Shown: one piece after another, positions 52,004 to 60,583 of the stretch
How positions within the stretch are numbered: the stretch's first letter is position 1
Layout: the number at the start of each line of letters is the position of its first letter
Made by a program: the position numbers and the translations under genes
The notes under the pieces: generated by a model
Databases searched by the model: none
The model's input: only the letters and a program-made list of their open reading frames with translations
Told to the model about the DNA's origin: nothing
Origin: VRUE01 sp963699225
Lineage (GTDB): Bacteria > Actinomycetota > Thermoleophilia > Solirubrobacterales > 70-9
NCBI GenBank assembly: GCA_963699225.1
Contig: OY969423.1
Span: forward strand, 248,001 to 312,000
Length of the DNA: 64,000 nucleotides
Direction: 5' to 3'

Positions 52004-53740
52004 ATGGCAGGCTCGAACGGCAAGGTAGTCCCGGCGGATTTCCCGCCCCCGGTCGATCCGACCAAGGAGTTCGTCAAGCGCGGACTCGACGGCGAGGACG
52101 AGCGGATCGAGATCGGCGTCGCGATCGTCGGCGGCGGCACCGCCGGCCTGGCCTGTGCCAACCGCCTGCTGCAGCTGCTCGGCGAGGACCCCGAGACGAT
52201 GGAGAAGCTCGGCGAGGTTCCGGTCGCGGTGATCGAGAAGGCGAAGACCTGCGGCGGCCACAACCTCTCCGGCGCCGTAATGCGGCCCGGGCCGCTGGGT
52301 GAGCTTTTCCCCGACCTGAGCCGCGAGCAGTGGCGCCAGGAGGGCTTTGCTTTCGGCGAGGTGAAGAAGGAGGCGATCTACGCCCTGCCCAACGGCAAGT
52401 CGAAGATCCGCATCCCTCCACCGCCGCCACAGCGCAACCACGGCAACGAGGTGATTTCCGTTGCCGCGCTCTGCCGCTACATGCAGGCCCAGGCCGAGGA
52501 GGCAGGCGCCTACCTGCTGACCGAGACGGCGGCGACGCAGCTGATCGTTGAGGACGGTGCCGTGGTCGGCGTGCGCTCCGGCGACAAGGGGCGCGGCAAA
52601 GAGGGGGAGGAGCTCGGCAACTTCGAGCCCGGCACCGATATCGGTGCCAAGGCGACGGTGCTCGCCGAGGGCTGCTGGGGCCACCTGACCGACGCCGCCG
52701 TGCGCGAGTTCGAGCTCGACGAGGGGCGCGAGCCGCAGGTCTGGGAGCTCGGCGTCAAGGAGGTCTGGAAAGTCGCCAAGCCGCTCGACCGGGTGATCCA
52801 CACGGTCGCTGGCTGGCCGCTGAAGATCTCGGCCAAGTACCACCAGATCGGCGGCTCCTGGATCTACCCGATGGTCGACGAGAAGACCGGCGAGGACCAG
52901 GTCTCGATCGGCTTCGTGCTCGACCTCGACTACGCCGACGCGACCAGCTCGGCCCACGACTTCTTGCAGGAGTTCAAGACCCACCCGATGGTGCGCGAGA
53001 TCCTCGCTGGCGGCGAACGGATCAGCTGGGGCGCCAAGGCAATCCCGGCCGGCGGCTACTGGGCGATGCCGAAGCTCTCGATGCCGGGCGCCGTCCTGGT
53101 CGGCGACGCGGCCGGGATGGTCAATCTGGCGGCGCTGAAGGGCGTCCACTACGCGATCACCGCCGGCATGCTGGCGGCGGAGCAGATCTACGCCGCGCTC
53201 AAGCAGGACAGCAACGACTTCTCCGAATACGAGGCCGCGGTCGAGGACTCGATCATCAAGAAGGACCTCTACGAACAGCGCAACACGCGCCAGCCCTTCC
53301 AGAAGGGCCTGCTCAAAGGCGGCCCGGCGGTCACTTCAATGGTCTTCACCAAGGGTCGCTTCCCGGGCGGTCGCTGGAAGCTGCACCGCAACGACGCTCA
53401 GCCGATGTTCGTCGGCGACAGCAAGGACGACTACCCCCAGCCCGACGGGGAGCTCACCTTCGACAAGCTCTCCAGCGTCTTCATCACCGGCAACGCCACC
53501 CGCGACGATGCCCCCAACCACATCCGCGTCCAAAAGCGAGTCCCGAGAGAGATCGCCGAGACCTGGAAGTGGATGTGCCCCGCCGGCGTCTACGAGATTC
53601 CCGACGACGCCCCCGAGACCGGTGACGTCGACGTAATCGTCAACTACACCAACTGCGTCCAGTGCGGCGCAATCACCGCCAAGGGCGGCCGCCTCACCAC
53701 CCCCGAGGGCGGCGACGGCCCCCTCTATCAGAACACCTGA
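52004..53740 (+). CDS. Electron transfer flavoprotein-quinone oxidoreductase
   Basis: 578 aa, ETF-QO family: passes electrons from acyl-CoA dehydrogenases, via ETF, to the membrane quinone pool. FAD motif VGGGTAGLACANRLL (residue ~40), the GGHNLSGAVM segment typical of ETF-QO, and GDAAGMVNLAALKGVHYAI near residue 366. The C-terminal cluster domain has CPAGVYE (Cys 525) and NCVQC (Cys 551, 554), but the fourth ligand expected at 557 is Ile. The usual protein has CxxCxxC here, so the 4Fe-4S cluster may be changed or absent. Near-leaderless start behind a palindromic operator. No ETF genes adjacent. Confidence 0.85.
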   Translation: MAGSNGKVVPADFPPPVDPTKEFVKRGLDGEDERIEIGVAIVGGGTAGLACANRLLQLLGEDPETMEKLGEVPVAVIEKAKTCGGHNLSGAVMRPGPLGELFPDLSREQWRQEGFAFGEVKKEAIYALPNGKSKIRIPPPPPQRNHGNEVISVAALCRYMQAQAEEAGAYLLTETAATQLIVEDGAVVGVRSGDKGRGKEGEELGNFEPGTDIGAKATVLAEGCWGHLTDAAVREFELDEGREPQVWELGVKEVWKVAKPLDRVIHTVAGWPLKISAKYHQIGGSWIYPMVDEKTGEDQVSIGFVLDLDYADATSSAHDFLQEFKTHPMVREILAGGERISWGAKAIPAGGYWAMPKLSMPGAVLVGDAAGMVNLAALKGVHYAITAGMLAAEQIYAALKQDSNDFSEYEAAVEDSIIKKDLYEQRNTRQPFQKGLLKGGPAVTSMVFTKGRFPGGRWKLHRNDAQPMFVGDSKDDYPQPDGELTFDKLSSVFITGNATRDDAPNHIRVQKRVPREIAETWKWMCPAGVYEIPDDAPETGDVDVIVNYTNCVQCGAITAKGGRLTTPEGGDGPLYQNT

Positions 53741-54115
53741 GCGATGCGCCCACGGGCGGCTGAGTTGAGCGCGGACGAAGAGCGAAACTGCCACTGAGGC
53801 CGCCACCGCAATTTCGGGTCGAGGGTGACTTGAGGGCCGACGCGACAAGCAACTTCTGATGATCGTCCCGTAGAGGGCGCAGGCGGACCAAATATCTCGA
53901 CTGGGTAGGGGTCCCGCAAATCCTCAGGTGCGGCTTTGCGCTCGGAAAGGTCGCGCCATACCGCTTGTCTTTAACGCTTGACCCGATTACTATGGGATTC
54001 CTTTCCGTAATGGCGGCCTCCCACCTTGGCGAGGGTGGCTTGCCCCCAGAGGAGGGGCTGGATATCGACATTTAGGGCACCCATAGACGTTTACGCTGAG
54101 GGGAAGGCTAGAGAA
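53741..54115 (+). other. 375-bp intergenic region
   Basis: No supportable gene on either strand. A weak TATGGG box near 53991 and a CCACC/GGTGG hairpin near 54025 are the only possible signals. It presumably contains the promoter of the secreted glycoside hydrolase that follows. Confidence 0.4.
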
Positions 54116-56137
54116 ATGATCAATACGGGGAAGCAACTCGAGGTTCGTGATCACTTGACAAAGGTGGGGCGCTCGCTGTCCCTCACCACTCGCGCCACCA
54201 AACTGCTCAGCGCAATGTGCGTATGCATGGTGCTTCTCTTTGCGGCCGCATCGCCGGCCAGTGCCCTGCCAGAAAACTTCTTTGGCATCTCATCCGACGC
54301 CGAACATTTCTGGAACAGCCCCTCTGACTGGAACGTCGTCGGGCATTCTGGAGCCAACTTGTTTCACATGCAGCTCAACTGGCAAGATGTCGACGTGCAC
54401 GGCGGCTGGACTACCTCGACCGGCTGGAAAAACACCTACGATAAATACATCGGAAACGCCGCCAAAAACGGCCTTACGGTGATTCCCTACTTTTTCGTCC
54501 AAAAAACCGGGGCGAGGAATTACCCTGTGGTAAATGGGCCCGTCTGGTCGGAATGGCTTGAATTCGTCAGAACCGCAGTTCAACGATACGGATATGGGGG
54601 CAGTTTCTGGGCCGAAAACCCGAACATCCCTTATAGGCCGGTCCGGGTCTGGGAGCTCTGGAACGAGGAGAACAGAATGGAAAACAGTCCTTCGGGCGTG
54701 ATCAACGGTGCGTTGTACGCCGACTTTTTCAAAGCATCTGGGCAGAAGATCCATGAAGCCCAAAATGCGGTCAGAAAAGCCGGCGAACCGAACAACACCA
54801 TCGTCATGGTCGGCGGGCTATACCAAAACAATGAATCGGGTGGACATCCAACTTGGGAAGCTGTGGGGCCTTTCCTCAAAAACGCAGCCGGTGGCAATAA
54901 AAACGGCTTTCAGTTCGAAGCTTTGTCCTTGCATCCCTACGCGCTCTATGGCTCCGAAAAGGTTGCCGGTGTGGTGTCGAACATTGGACAAGCGAGAAGT
55001 GCGTTGAATGAATGGGGTTCACCCAGTACACCGATCTGGATTACGGAGCTAGGCTGGCCGATAAAAGGGAACGCGCCGAATGTCACCGAAGCCGAACAAT
55101 CCGCCCTGCTGACCGAATCCTTCAACTGGATCAAAGGCAACTATGCAGCGAACAACATCCAGTTCCTGGCTTGGTTCTTCTACCGAGACGTCAACGCTAC
55201 TTCTGAAAATTGGGATAATTACTGCGGTCTGCTGAACAGCAATGGGGAATACCGCCCGGCGTGGTTTGCTTATCAGGTAGAGGCCGGTGCGGCACGTTGG
55301 CCACTAGCGCTCCACAGCGACTCCCTCGGTGGGGTTGTCACCTCGGCCCCGGATATCTCCTCGTGGAATCCGAATCGGCTTGACGTGTTTGTGCGTGGGG
55401 CTGGGGTTTCGCTGGCGCACGAGTTTTTCGAATTGAATACCGGCGGCTGGGGTATGTGGGAAGACTGGAAAGGCTCTCTGGCATCGGAATCTGGGCCGGG
55501 CGCAGTCTCGTGGGGACCGGGCAGGGTTGACGTCGTCGGGCGCGCCTCTAGCAGCTCTCCCAGCAAAGTCACCCACTGGTACTGGAACGGGGCGCTGAAC
55601 TTCGGCGACGATCTCGGCGGAGCCATAACGTCCGATCCCGATATCTCCTCATGGGGCTCAGGGCGCCTTGACGTATTCGCTCGAGGTCAAAGCGGTGAAT
55701 TGACGCACAGGTACTACGAATCGAGCACAGGCTGGGGCCAATCGTGGGAGAATTGGGGGGGCTCCCTTGCGGCTGGAGCCGGGCCGGGCGCAGTCTCATG
55801 GGGACCGGGCAGGATCGACATCGTTGGCCGCGCTCCCGACGGCAGTGTCACCCACTGGTTTTGGAACGGATCGCTGAACGTCGGCGATAATCTCGGTGGC
55901 AACATTAAGGGTGACCCCGACATCGCCTCATGGGGCCCGGGCCGCCTGGATGTGTTTGCCAGGGGAATGGACGACGCGCTCTATCAGAAGACCTTTGCCA
56001 ACGGTCGTTGGTATGACTGGGAAAGGCTTGGCGGCAATCTTGAATCTGGACCGGGCGCGGTGTCCTGGGGTCTCAACAGGATCGACGTAGTCGCCAAGGT
56101 GAGCGGCGGCATCCAGCACTGGTGGCTCAGCCCTTGA
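54116..56137 (+). CDS. Secreted clan-A glycoside hydrolase with PLL-like lectin propeller
   Basis: 673 aa from ATG 54116 (GGGGAAGG ~8 nt upstream); the signal peptide ends near ASA/L (residue ~52). Residues ~55-410 resemble a (beta/alpha)8 cellulase-like hydrolase of the GH5/GH39 kind: ELWNEENR carries the likely acid/base Glu and WITELGWP the likely nucleophile Glu. Residues ~415-673 are repeats of the DUF346/PLL type (SWGPGRVDVVGR, SWGSGRLDVFARG, SWGPGRIDIVGR, SWGPGRLDVFARG), which form sugar-binding propellers in PLL lectins. Substrate unknown; the lectin suggests a fucosylated or methylated glycan target. Confidence 0.82.
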   Translation: MINTGKQLEVRDHLTKVGRSLSLTTRATKLLSAMCVCMVLLFAAASPASALPENFFGISSDAEHFWNSPSDWNVVGHSGANLFHMQLNWQDVDVHGGWTTSTGWKNTYDKYIGNAAKNGLTVIPYFFVQKTGARNYPVVNGPVWSEWLEFVRTAVQRYGYGGSFWAENPNIPYRPVRVWELWNEENRMENSPSGVINGALYADFFKASGQKIHEAQNAVRKAGEPNNTIVMVGGLYQNNESGGHPTWEAVGPFLKNAAGGNKNGFQFEALSLHPYALYGSEKVAGVVSNIGQARSALNEWGSPSTPIWITELGWPIKGNAPNVTEAEQSALLTESFNWIKGNYAANNIQFLAWFFYRDVNATSENWDNYCGLLNSNGEYRPAWFAYQVEAGAARWPLALHSDSLGGVVTSAPDISSWNPNRLDVFVRGAGVSLAHEFFELNTGGWGMWEDWKGSLASESGPGAVSWGPGRVDVVGRASSSSPSKVTHWYWNGALNFGDDLGGAITSDPDISSWGSGRLDVFARGQSGELTHRYYESSTGWGQSWENWGGSLAAGAGPGAVSWGPGRIDIVGRAPDGSVTHWFWNGSLNVGDNLGGNIKGDPDIASWGPGRLDVFARGMDDALYQKTFANGRWYDWERLGGNLESGPGAVSWGLNRIDVVAKVSGGIQHWWLSP

Positions 56138-56281
56138 GTTGGGTTGCCTCCAAGTTCCCCGATGCTTTCGGGAGCGATAGCCCTCAGGGCTTCCATCCGA
56201 TGACTTGCCATTTCCCTTGTCACCCCGGCGATTTGGTGGGCCCTGACGACACTATGGGCCACTTTCCGCTTGGCAAAGCGA

Positions 56282-56355
56282 TGCCGGAGGAGGGACTCGA
56301 ACCCCCGACACGCGGATTATGATTCCGCTGCTCTAACCAGCTGAGCTACTCCGGC
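56282..56355 (-). tRNA. tRNA with anticodon CAT (Met elongator or Ile2)
   Basis: Acceptor GCCGGAG/CTCCGGC, D arm AGCTCAGCTGGTTAGAGC, anticodon stem GCGGA/TCCGC with loop ATCATAA (CAT), T arm GGGGGTTCGAGTCCCTC, discriminator A. The G1-C72 pair excludes initiator tRNA. The body resembles elongator tRNA-Met, but lysidine-modified tRNA-Ile2 has the same anticodon. Confidence 0.9.
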
Positions 56356-56425
56356 GGGGAGCCGGGATCGTAGCGATGGCGGGGCTGTGATCGCTGCGGC
56401 GCGATAGGGCTTAGCCTTGTGGGCG

Positions 56426-57373
56426 ATGACGCAGGATCTCGACAGGGCGGTGCGCACGGTTCTCCGCGATTGCCTGCGGGTCGAACCGGCCGAGGAGGTG
56501 CTGGTGATCTGCAACCCGGTGACCGAGGACATTGGCGCGCTGATGCGGATCGAGGCCGAGGGGGATGGGGCCTACGCGACGCTGGCGGTGATCTCCGAGC
56601 TCGACTCCAACGGGGCCGAGCCGCCGACGCCGGTCGCCGCAGCAATGATCGCCGCCAACGTGGTGCTGGCGCCGACAATTCAGTCGCTCTCCCACACCTA
56701 CGCGCGCCGTGCTGCCAATCAGGCCGGCGCCCGGATCGCCACCTTGCCCGGCGTCACCGCCGACATGCTGGCGCGGTTGATGAACGCCGACATGGGCGAG
56801 TTGCGCCGGCGCGGAGCCGCCCTGGCCGCGGCGCTGCGAGCCGGCGAGGAGGCGCGGATCACCTGTCAGCACGGCAGCGACTTGCGGCTCGGGCTTCAGG
56901 AGCGAATCCCGATTGCCGACGCCGGCGTCCTCGACGCGCCCGGCGCTTTCGGCAACCTGCCTTGCGGTGAGGCCTTCGTCGCGCCCAGCGGTGGCGAGGG
57001 CACGCTGGTGGTCGATGGCTCGATCGCCGGGGTGGGCAAGGTCGATACGCCGGTCGAGCTGACCGTGCGCGACGGCCACCTCGTCGACGCGACGGGGCCC
57101 GAGGGGGCGACGCTGATGGAGCTCTTGACCATGCACGGCGAGGACGGCACCAACATCGCCGAGCTGGGGATCGGCACCAATGAAGAGGCGACGCTGACCG
57201 GCAACATCCTCGAGGACGAGAAGATCCTCGGCACCGCCCACGTCGCCTTCGGCGCCTCCGCGGCAATTGGCGGCAAAGTCCAGGTGCCGGTCCACCTCGA
57301 CTGCGTGGTGCTCGAGCCGACCATTGAGATCGACGGCAAGGAGATCGTCCGCGCCGGCGAGCTGCTCGTTTGA
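56426..57373 (+). CDS. M29-family aminopeptidase
   Basis: 315 aa from ATG 56426 (TAGCCT ends 8 nt upstream, leaderless pattern). Resembles the aminopeptidase T/AmpS family of metal-dependent exo-peptidases. Family segments: NLPCGEAFVAP (with a metal-ligand Glu), NIAELGIGTNEEATLTGNILEDEKILGTAHVAFG (Glu and His ligands) and PVHLDCVV (His, Asp). The N-terminal domain is shorter than the ~400-aa norm. Its last codons overlap the next gene (TTGA), suggesting joint expression. Confidence 0.82.
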   Translation: MTQDLDRAVRTVLRDCLRVEPAEEVLVICNPVTEDIGALMRIEAEGDGAYATLAVISELDSNGAEPPTPVAAAMIAANVVLAPTIQSLSHTYARRAANQAGARIATLPGVTADMLARLMNADMGELRRRGAALAAALRAGEEARITCQHGSDLRLGLQERIPIADAGVLDAPGAFGNLPCGEAFVAPSGGEGTLVVDGSIAGVGKVDTPVELTVRDGHLVDATGPEGATLMELLTMHGEDGTNIAELGIGTNEEATLTGNILEDEKILGTAHVAFGASAAIGGKVQVPVHLDCVVLEPTIEIDGKEIVRAGELLV

Positions 57374-58266
57374 CGGTGTCGCGGCCGCTGCTCGCGGTTC
57401 CGAACGTCTCCGAGGGTCGCGACGCGCCGCGCATTGAGGCCCTGCAGCGCGCCTTCACCCGGGGCGCCGAGCTGCTCGATCGGCACTCCGATGCCGACCA
57501 CGATCGCACTGTCTTCACCCTCGCCGGCGCGAGCGCGCCGCTGCGAGACTCATTGGTGGCCGGTGCGGAGCAGGCGATCGAGACGATCGAGATGACCGCG
57601 TACGACGGTCTGCACCCAGCGGTCGGCGCCCTCGATGTCTGCCCGCTCGTCTGGATCGATCCCGGTCAGCACGAGGCCGCGCGCAGTGAGGCGGTCGAGC
57701 TGGCAGCGCAGATCGGCGGCCTGGGCGTGCCCGTCTTCCTCTACGGCGAGCTCGCGAGTAGGCCGGGACACGTCGAGCGCGCCTACTTCCGCAACGGGGG
57801 ACTGGCCGAGCTGTGGCTGCGGATGGAGGGTGGGGGGTTGCGCCCTGACTTCGGCCCGCAGCTCCCTCATCGAACCGCCGGGGTGACCCTGATCACCGCC
57901 CGCCCGCCGCTTGCCGCCTTCAACCTCGAGCTCGACAGCGATGACGTAGAGCTCGCCCGCGCCGTCGCCGCCGGGCTGCGCGAGTCTGGCGGTGGCCTGC
58001 CCGGCGTGCGGGCGATCGGCCTGCCGCTCGCCAGTGGTCGCACCCAGGTTTCGACCAACGTGCACGACCCTTTCGCCGTGCCCTTGGGCGAGGTCGTCGA
58101 GCGGGTCCGTGCCCTCGCCGAGCCGCTCGGCGCGCGCCCGGTCGAGGCGGAGGTCGTGGGACTTGTTCCACGGGCTGCGCTCACCGGCTTTCCAAGCGAT
58201 CTGCCGATTCGCGACTTCGACCCCGCCGAGCGGACTATCGAGGCTCGCCTCCCGGCGTCGACCTGA
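57370..58266 (+). CDS. Glutamate formimidoyltransferase-like protein
   Basis: 298 aa, matching the formiminotransferase half of FTCD: N-terminal AVPNVSEGRD, DADHDRTVFTLAG, HPAVGALDVCPLVWI and the later STNVHDP. The enzyme moves a formimino group from formiminoglutamate to tetrahydrofolate in histidine breakdown. The cyclodeaminase half is absent. No other hut genes are nearby, so the folate link is family-based. TTG start overlaps the aminopeptidase stop; GTG 57376 is an alternative. Confidence 0.8.
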   Translation: MTVSRPLLAVPNVSEGRDAPRIEALQRAFTRGAELLDRHSDADHDRTVFTLAGASAPLRDSLVAGAEQAIETIEMTAYDGLHPAVGALDVCPLVWIDPGQHEAARSEAVELAAQIGGLGVPVFLYGELASRPGHVERAYFRNGGLAELWLRMEGGGLRPDFGPQLPHRTAGVTLITARPPLAAFNLELDSDDVELARAVAAGLRESGGGLPGVRAIGLPLASGRTQVSTNVHDPFAVPLGEVVERVRALAEPLGARPVEAEVVGLVPRAALTGFPSDLPIRDFDPAERTIEARLPAST

Positions 58267-58288
58267 CCTCGGGCGCTAGATTCACACC

Positions 58289-58654
58289 ATGGCTCAGACG
58301 AAGAAGAAGCGCCAGCGTAAGCACCGCGGCACCCAGGGCGGCCGCGTTGATCCCAACCGGCGCGCCTCGCGTCCGCGCAGCCGCGCCGAGGCCAAAGCGC
58401 GCGCTCGCAGCGGCACCAAACGGGCGCCCCGCGGCGATCAGCCGCCGACTTGGCGCGGGTCGGCCATCCGCGGTCTTGCTGCCGGCGCGATCTTCACCGC
58501 GGCCCTCCTGCTCGTCTTCCAGCGCCCTCCGGCGTCCGCGCTTGCCCTCGGCGCCTTCATGCTGGTCTTCTACATCCCGGCCGGCTACTACATCGACCTG
58601 ATGATGTGGCGACGGCGGGAGCGGGCAAAGATGCGCTCGACGGATCGCCAGTGA
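58289..58654 (+). CDS. Small basic membrane protein
   Basis: 121 aa. Residues 1-~55 are extremely Lys/Arg-rich; two helices follow (residues ~60-78 and ~84-104), then a short basic tail. TAGATT ends 6 nt before the ATG (leaderless). Its stop overlaps the MBL gene (GTGA). The layout resembles small actinobacterial membrane proteins encoded near cell-envelope or translation genes; no family named. Confidence 0.7.
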   Translation: MAQTKKKRQRKHRGTQGGRVDPNRRASRPRSRAEAKARARSGTKRAPRGDQPPTWRGSAIRGLAAGAIFTAALLLVFQRPPASALALGAFMLVFYIPAGYYIDLMMWRRRERAKMRSTDRQ

Positions 58655-59292
58655 GCCTGGAGGTTCGCCAGCTCACGGTTGGTCCGATCGCCGAGAACTG
58701 CTTCATCGTCCGCAAGGAAGGAGCCGACAAGGTCCTGGTCGTCGACCCGGGCGAGGAGCCGGAGCGGATCCTGGCCGAGATCGAGCAGACCGGCGCCACG
58801 GTCGAGGCGATCCTGATCACCCACTGCCACTTCGATCACGTCGGTGCTGTTGCGCCGCTCGCGCGCGCTACCGGGGCGCCGGTCTACGTCCCCGAGATCG
58901 AGACGCCGATCCTCGCCGACATCATGTCCTTCACCATGCCCGGTTTCGGCCCTTACGAGAGCTACGAGGCCGACGAGGTCGTCAAAGGCGGTGAGGCGCT
59001 CGAGCTCGCCGGCCTGACGCTCGACGTGCACTTCACTCCCGGCCACAGCCCCGGCCACGTCACCTACGCGGTCCGCGACGAGGAGTCCCTGTTCTCCGGC
59101 GACGTCCTCTTCCAGGGCTCGGTCGGCCGGGTCGACCTGCCCGGCGGCGACGGCCCGACCCTGATGCGCTCGATCCAGGCTCTGCTCGATGGACACTCCG
59201 CCGAGACGGCCGTCTACCCCGGCCACATGGGTACCACCACCCTGGGTGCCGAGCGGGCGACGAATCCCTTTCTCGCCGAGCTCGCGCGCTAG
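58651..59292 (+). CDS. Metallo-beta-lactamase-fold hydrolase (glyoxalase II-like)
   Basis: 213 aa from GTG 58651. Metal motif THCHFDHVG (HxHxDH), then FTPGHSPGH, FSGDVLFQGSVGR with the bridging Asp, and YPGHMGTTT with the last His: a full binuclear site. The size fits the short glyoxalase II-like hydrolases that act on thioesters. Placement just upstream of hisS is shared with M. tuberculosis (Rv2581c-hisS), supporting orthology. Confidence 0.87.
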   Translation: MSLEVRQLTVGPIAENCFIVRKEGADKVLVVDPGEEPERILAEIEQTGATVEAILITHCHFDHVGAVAPLARATGAPVYVPEIETPILADIMSFTMPGFGPYESYEADEVVKGGEALELAGLTLDVHFTPGHSPGHVTYAVRDEESLFSGDVLFQGSVGRVDLPGGDGPTLMRSIQALLDGHSAETAVYPGHMGTTTLGAERATNPFLAELAR

Positions 59293-59332
59293 GCAGCGGG
59301 CGGGCAGGCAGCGCAGGTAAGGTCGCGGCACT

Positions 59333-60583
59333 GTGGCGGCGCACAAGTACCAGGCACCACGCGGGACCTTTGACGTCCTGCCCGAGGCGGCGCGCCTGCG
59401 CGGCCGGATCGAGCGCACCGCGGCAGCGATTTTCGCCCGCGCCGGCTACGAGCCAATCACGACGCCGAGCTTCGAGGACACCGAGTTGTTCGAGCGCGGC
59501 GTCGGCCACTCGACCGACATCGTGCGCAAGGAGATGTTCACCTTCGAGGACAAGGGCGGGCGCAGCCTCACCCTGCGCCCCGAGGGCACGGCGCCGATCT
59601 GCCGCGCTTACGTCGAGCACGGCATGCAGGCGCTGGCCCAGCCGGTCAAGCTCTCCTACCTCGGCCCGTTCTTCCGCCACGAGCGTCCGCAGGCAGGTCG
59701 CTACCGCCAGTTCCACCAGCTCGGCGCCGAGGCGATCGGCACCGACTCGCCGCTTGCCGACGCCGAGCTGATCGGCCTGCTGGCCGAGCTGCTGGCTGAG
59801 CTGGGCGTACCGGGGGTCGAGCTGCGGCTTGGCAGCCTCGGCTCGCTCGACACGCGCCAGGCCTACCTGGAGGAGCTGAAGGCGCACCTGCGCGCACACG
59901 AGGCCGAGCTGTCCAAAGAGGTGCGCGAGCGCATCGACGCCAACCCGCTGCGCGCCTTCGACTCCGACGACGAGGGGACGCGCGCCGTGATGGCGGCGGC
60001 GCCGAAGCTGGTCGAGCGGCTGGAGGGTGAGGACGCCGTGCATTTCGAGGCGGTGCGGGGGCTCCTCGACGCCGCCGGCGTCGCCTACTCGATCGACCCG
60101 ACCCTGGTCCGCGGTCTCGACTACTACACGCGCACGATCTTCTCCTTCGTTTGCGACCGCCTCGGCGCCCAGTCGGAGATCGGCGGCGGCGGCCGCTACG
60201 ACGGCCTGGTCGAGCAGCTCGGTGGCAAGCCGACGCCGGCCGTCGGCTGGGCGGCCGGGATCGAGCGGATCATGCTGGCGCTCGATGAAGAGGAGCCCGC
60301 GCCCGGCCGCGACGTCTTCATCGCCGTTGCGGAGGAGGGCGATGTGCAGCGCGCCCGCGCCCTCGTGCTCGCCGGCGAACTGCGCAAGGCCGGACTCTCG
60401 GCCGAGCTCGACCTCGGCGGCCGTGGCCTCAAGGGGCAGCTCAAGCACGCCGACCGGATCGGCGCCCGCCGAGTCGTCATCCTCGAGAGCGATGGCGCCC
60501 AGCTGCGCGACATGACCAGTAGCGAGCAACGGTCGGTCGAGGCCGGCAACCTGATCGCCGAGATAACCGGGGGAGAGGCATGA
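59333..60583 (+). CDS. hisS: Histidyl-tRNA synthetase
   Basis: 416 aa, class II. RGTFDVLP at the N-terminus, motif 2 (YLGPFFRHERPQAGRYRQFHQ), the HisA-type loop LVRGLDYYTRTIFSF, and motif 3 (GWAAGIERIML), plus a C-terminal anticodon-binding domain (VFIAVAEEGD...). All catalytic features look intact. GTG start with TAAGGT 9 nt upstream. The stop overlaps the aspS start (ATGA), giving a two-synthetase operon. Confidence 0.95.
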   Translation: MAAHKYQAPRGTFDVLPEAARLRGRIERTAAAIFARAGYEPITTPSFEDTELFERGVGHSTDIVRKEMFTFEDKGGRSLTLRPEGTAPICRAYVEHGMQALAQPVKLSYLGPFFRHERPQAGRYRQFHQLGAEAIGTDSPLADAELIGLLAELLAELGVPGVELRLGSLGSLDTRQAYLEELKAHLRAHEAELSKEVRERIDANPLRAFDSDDEGTRAVMAAAPKLVERLEGEDAVHFEAVRGLLDAAGVAYSIDPTLVRGLDYYTRTIFSFVCDRLGAQSEIGGGGRYDGLVEQLGGKPTPAVGWAAGIERIMLALDEEEPAPGRDVFIAVAEEGDVQRARALVLAGELRKAGLSAELDLGGRGLKGQLKHADRIGARRVVILESDGAQLRDMTSSEQRSVEAGNLIAEITGGEA

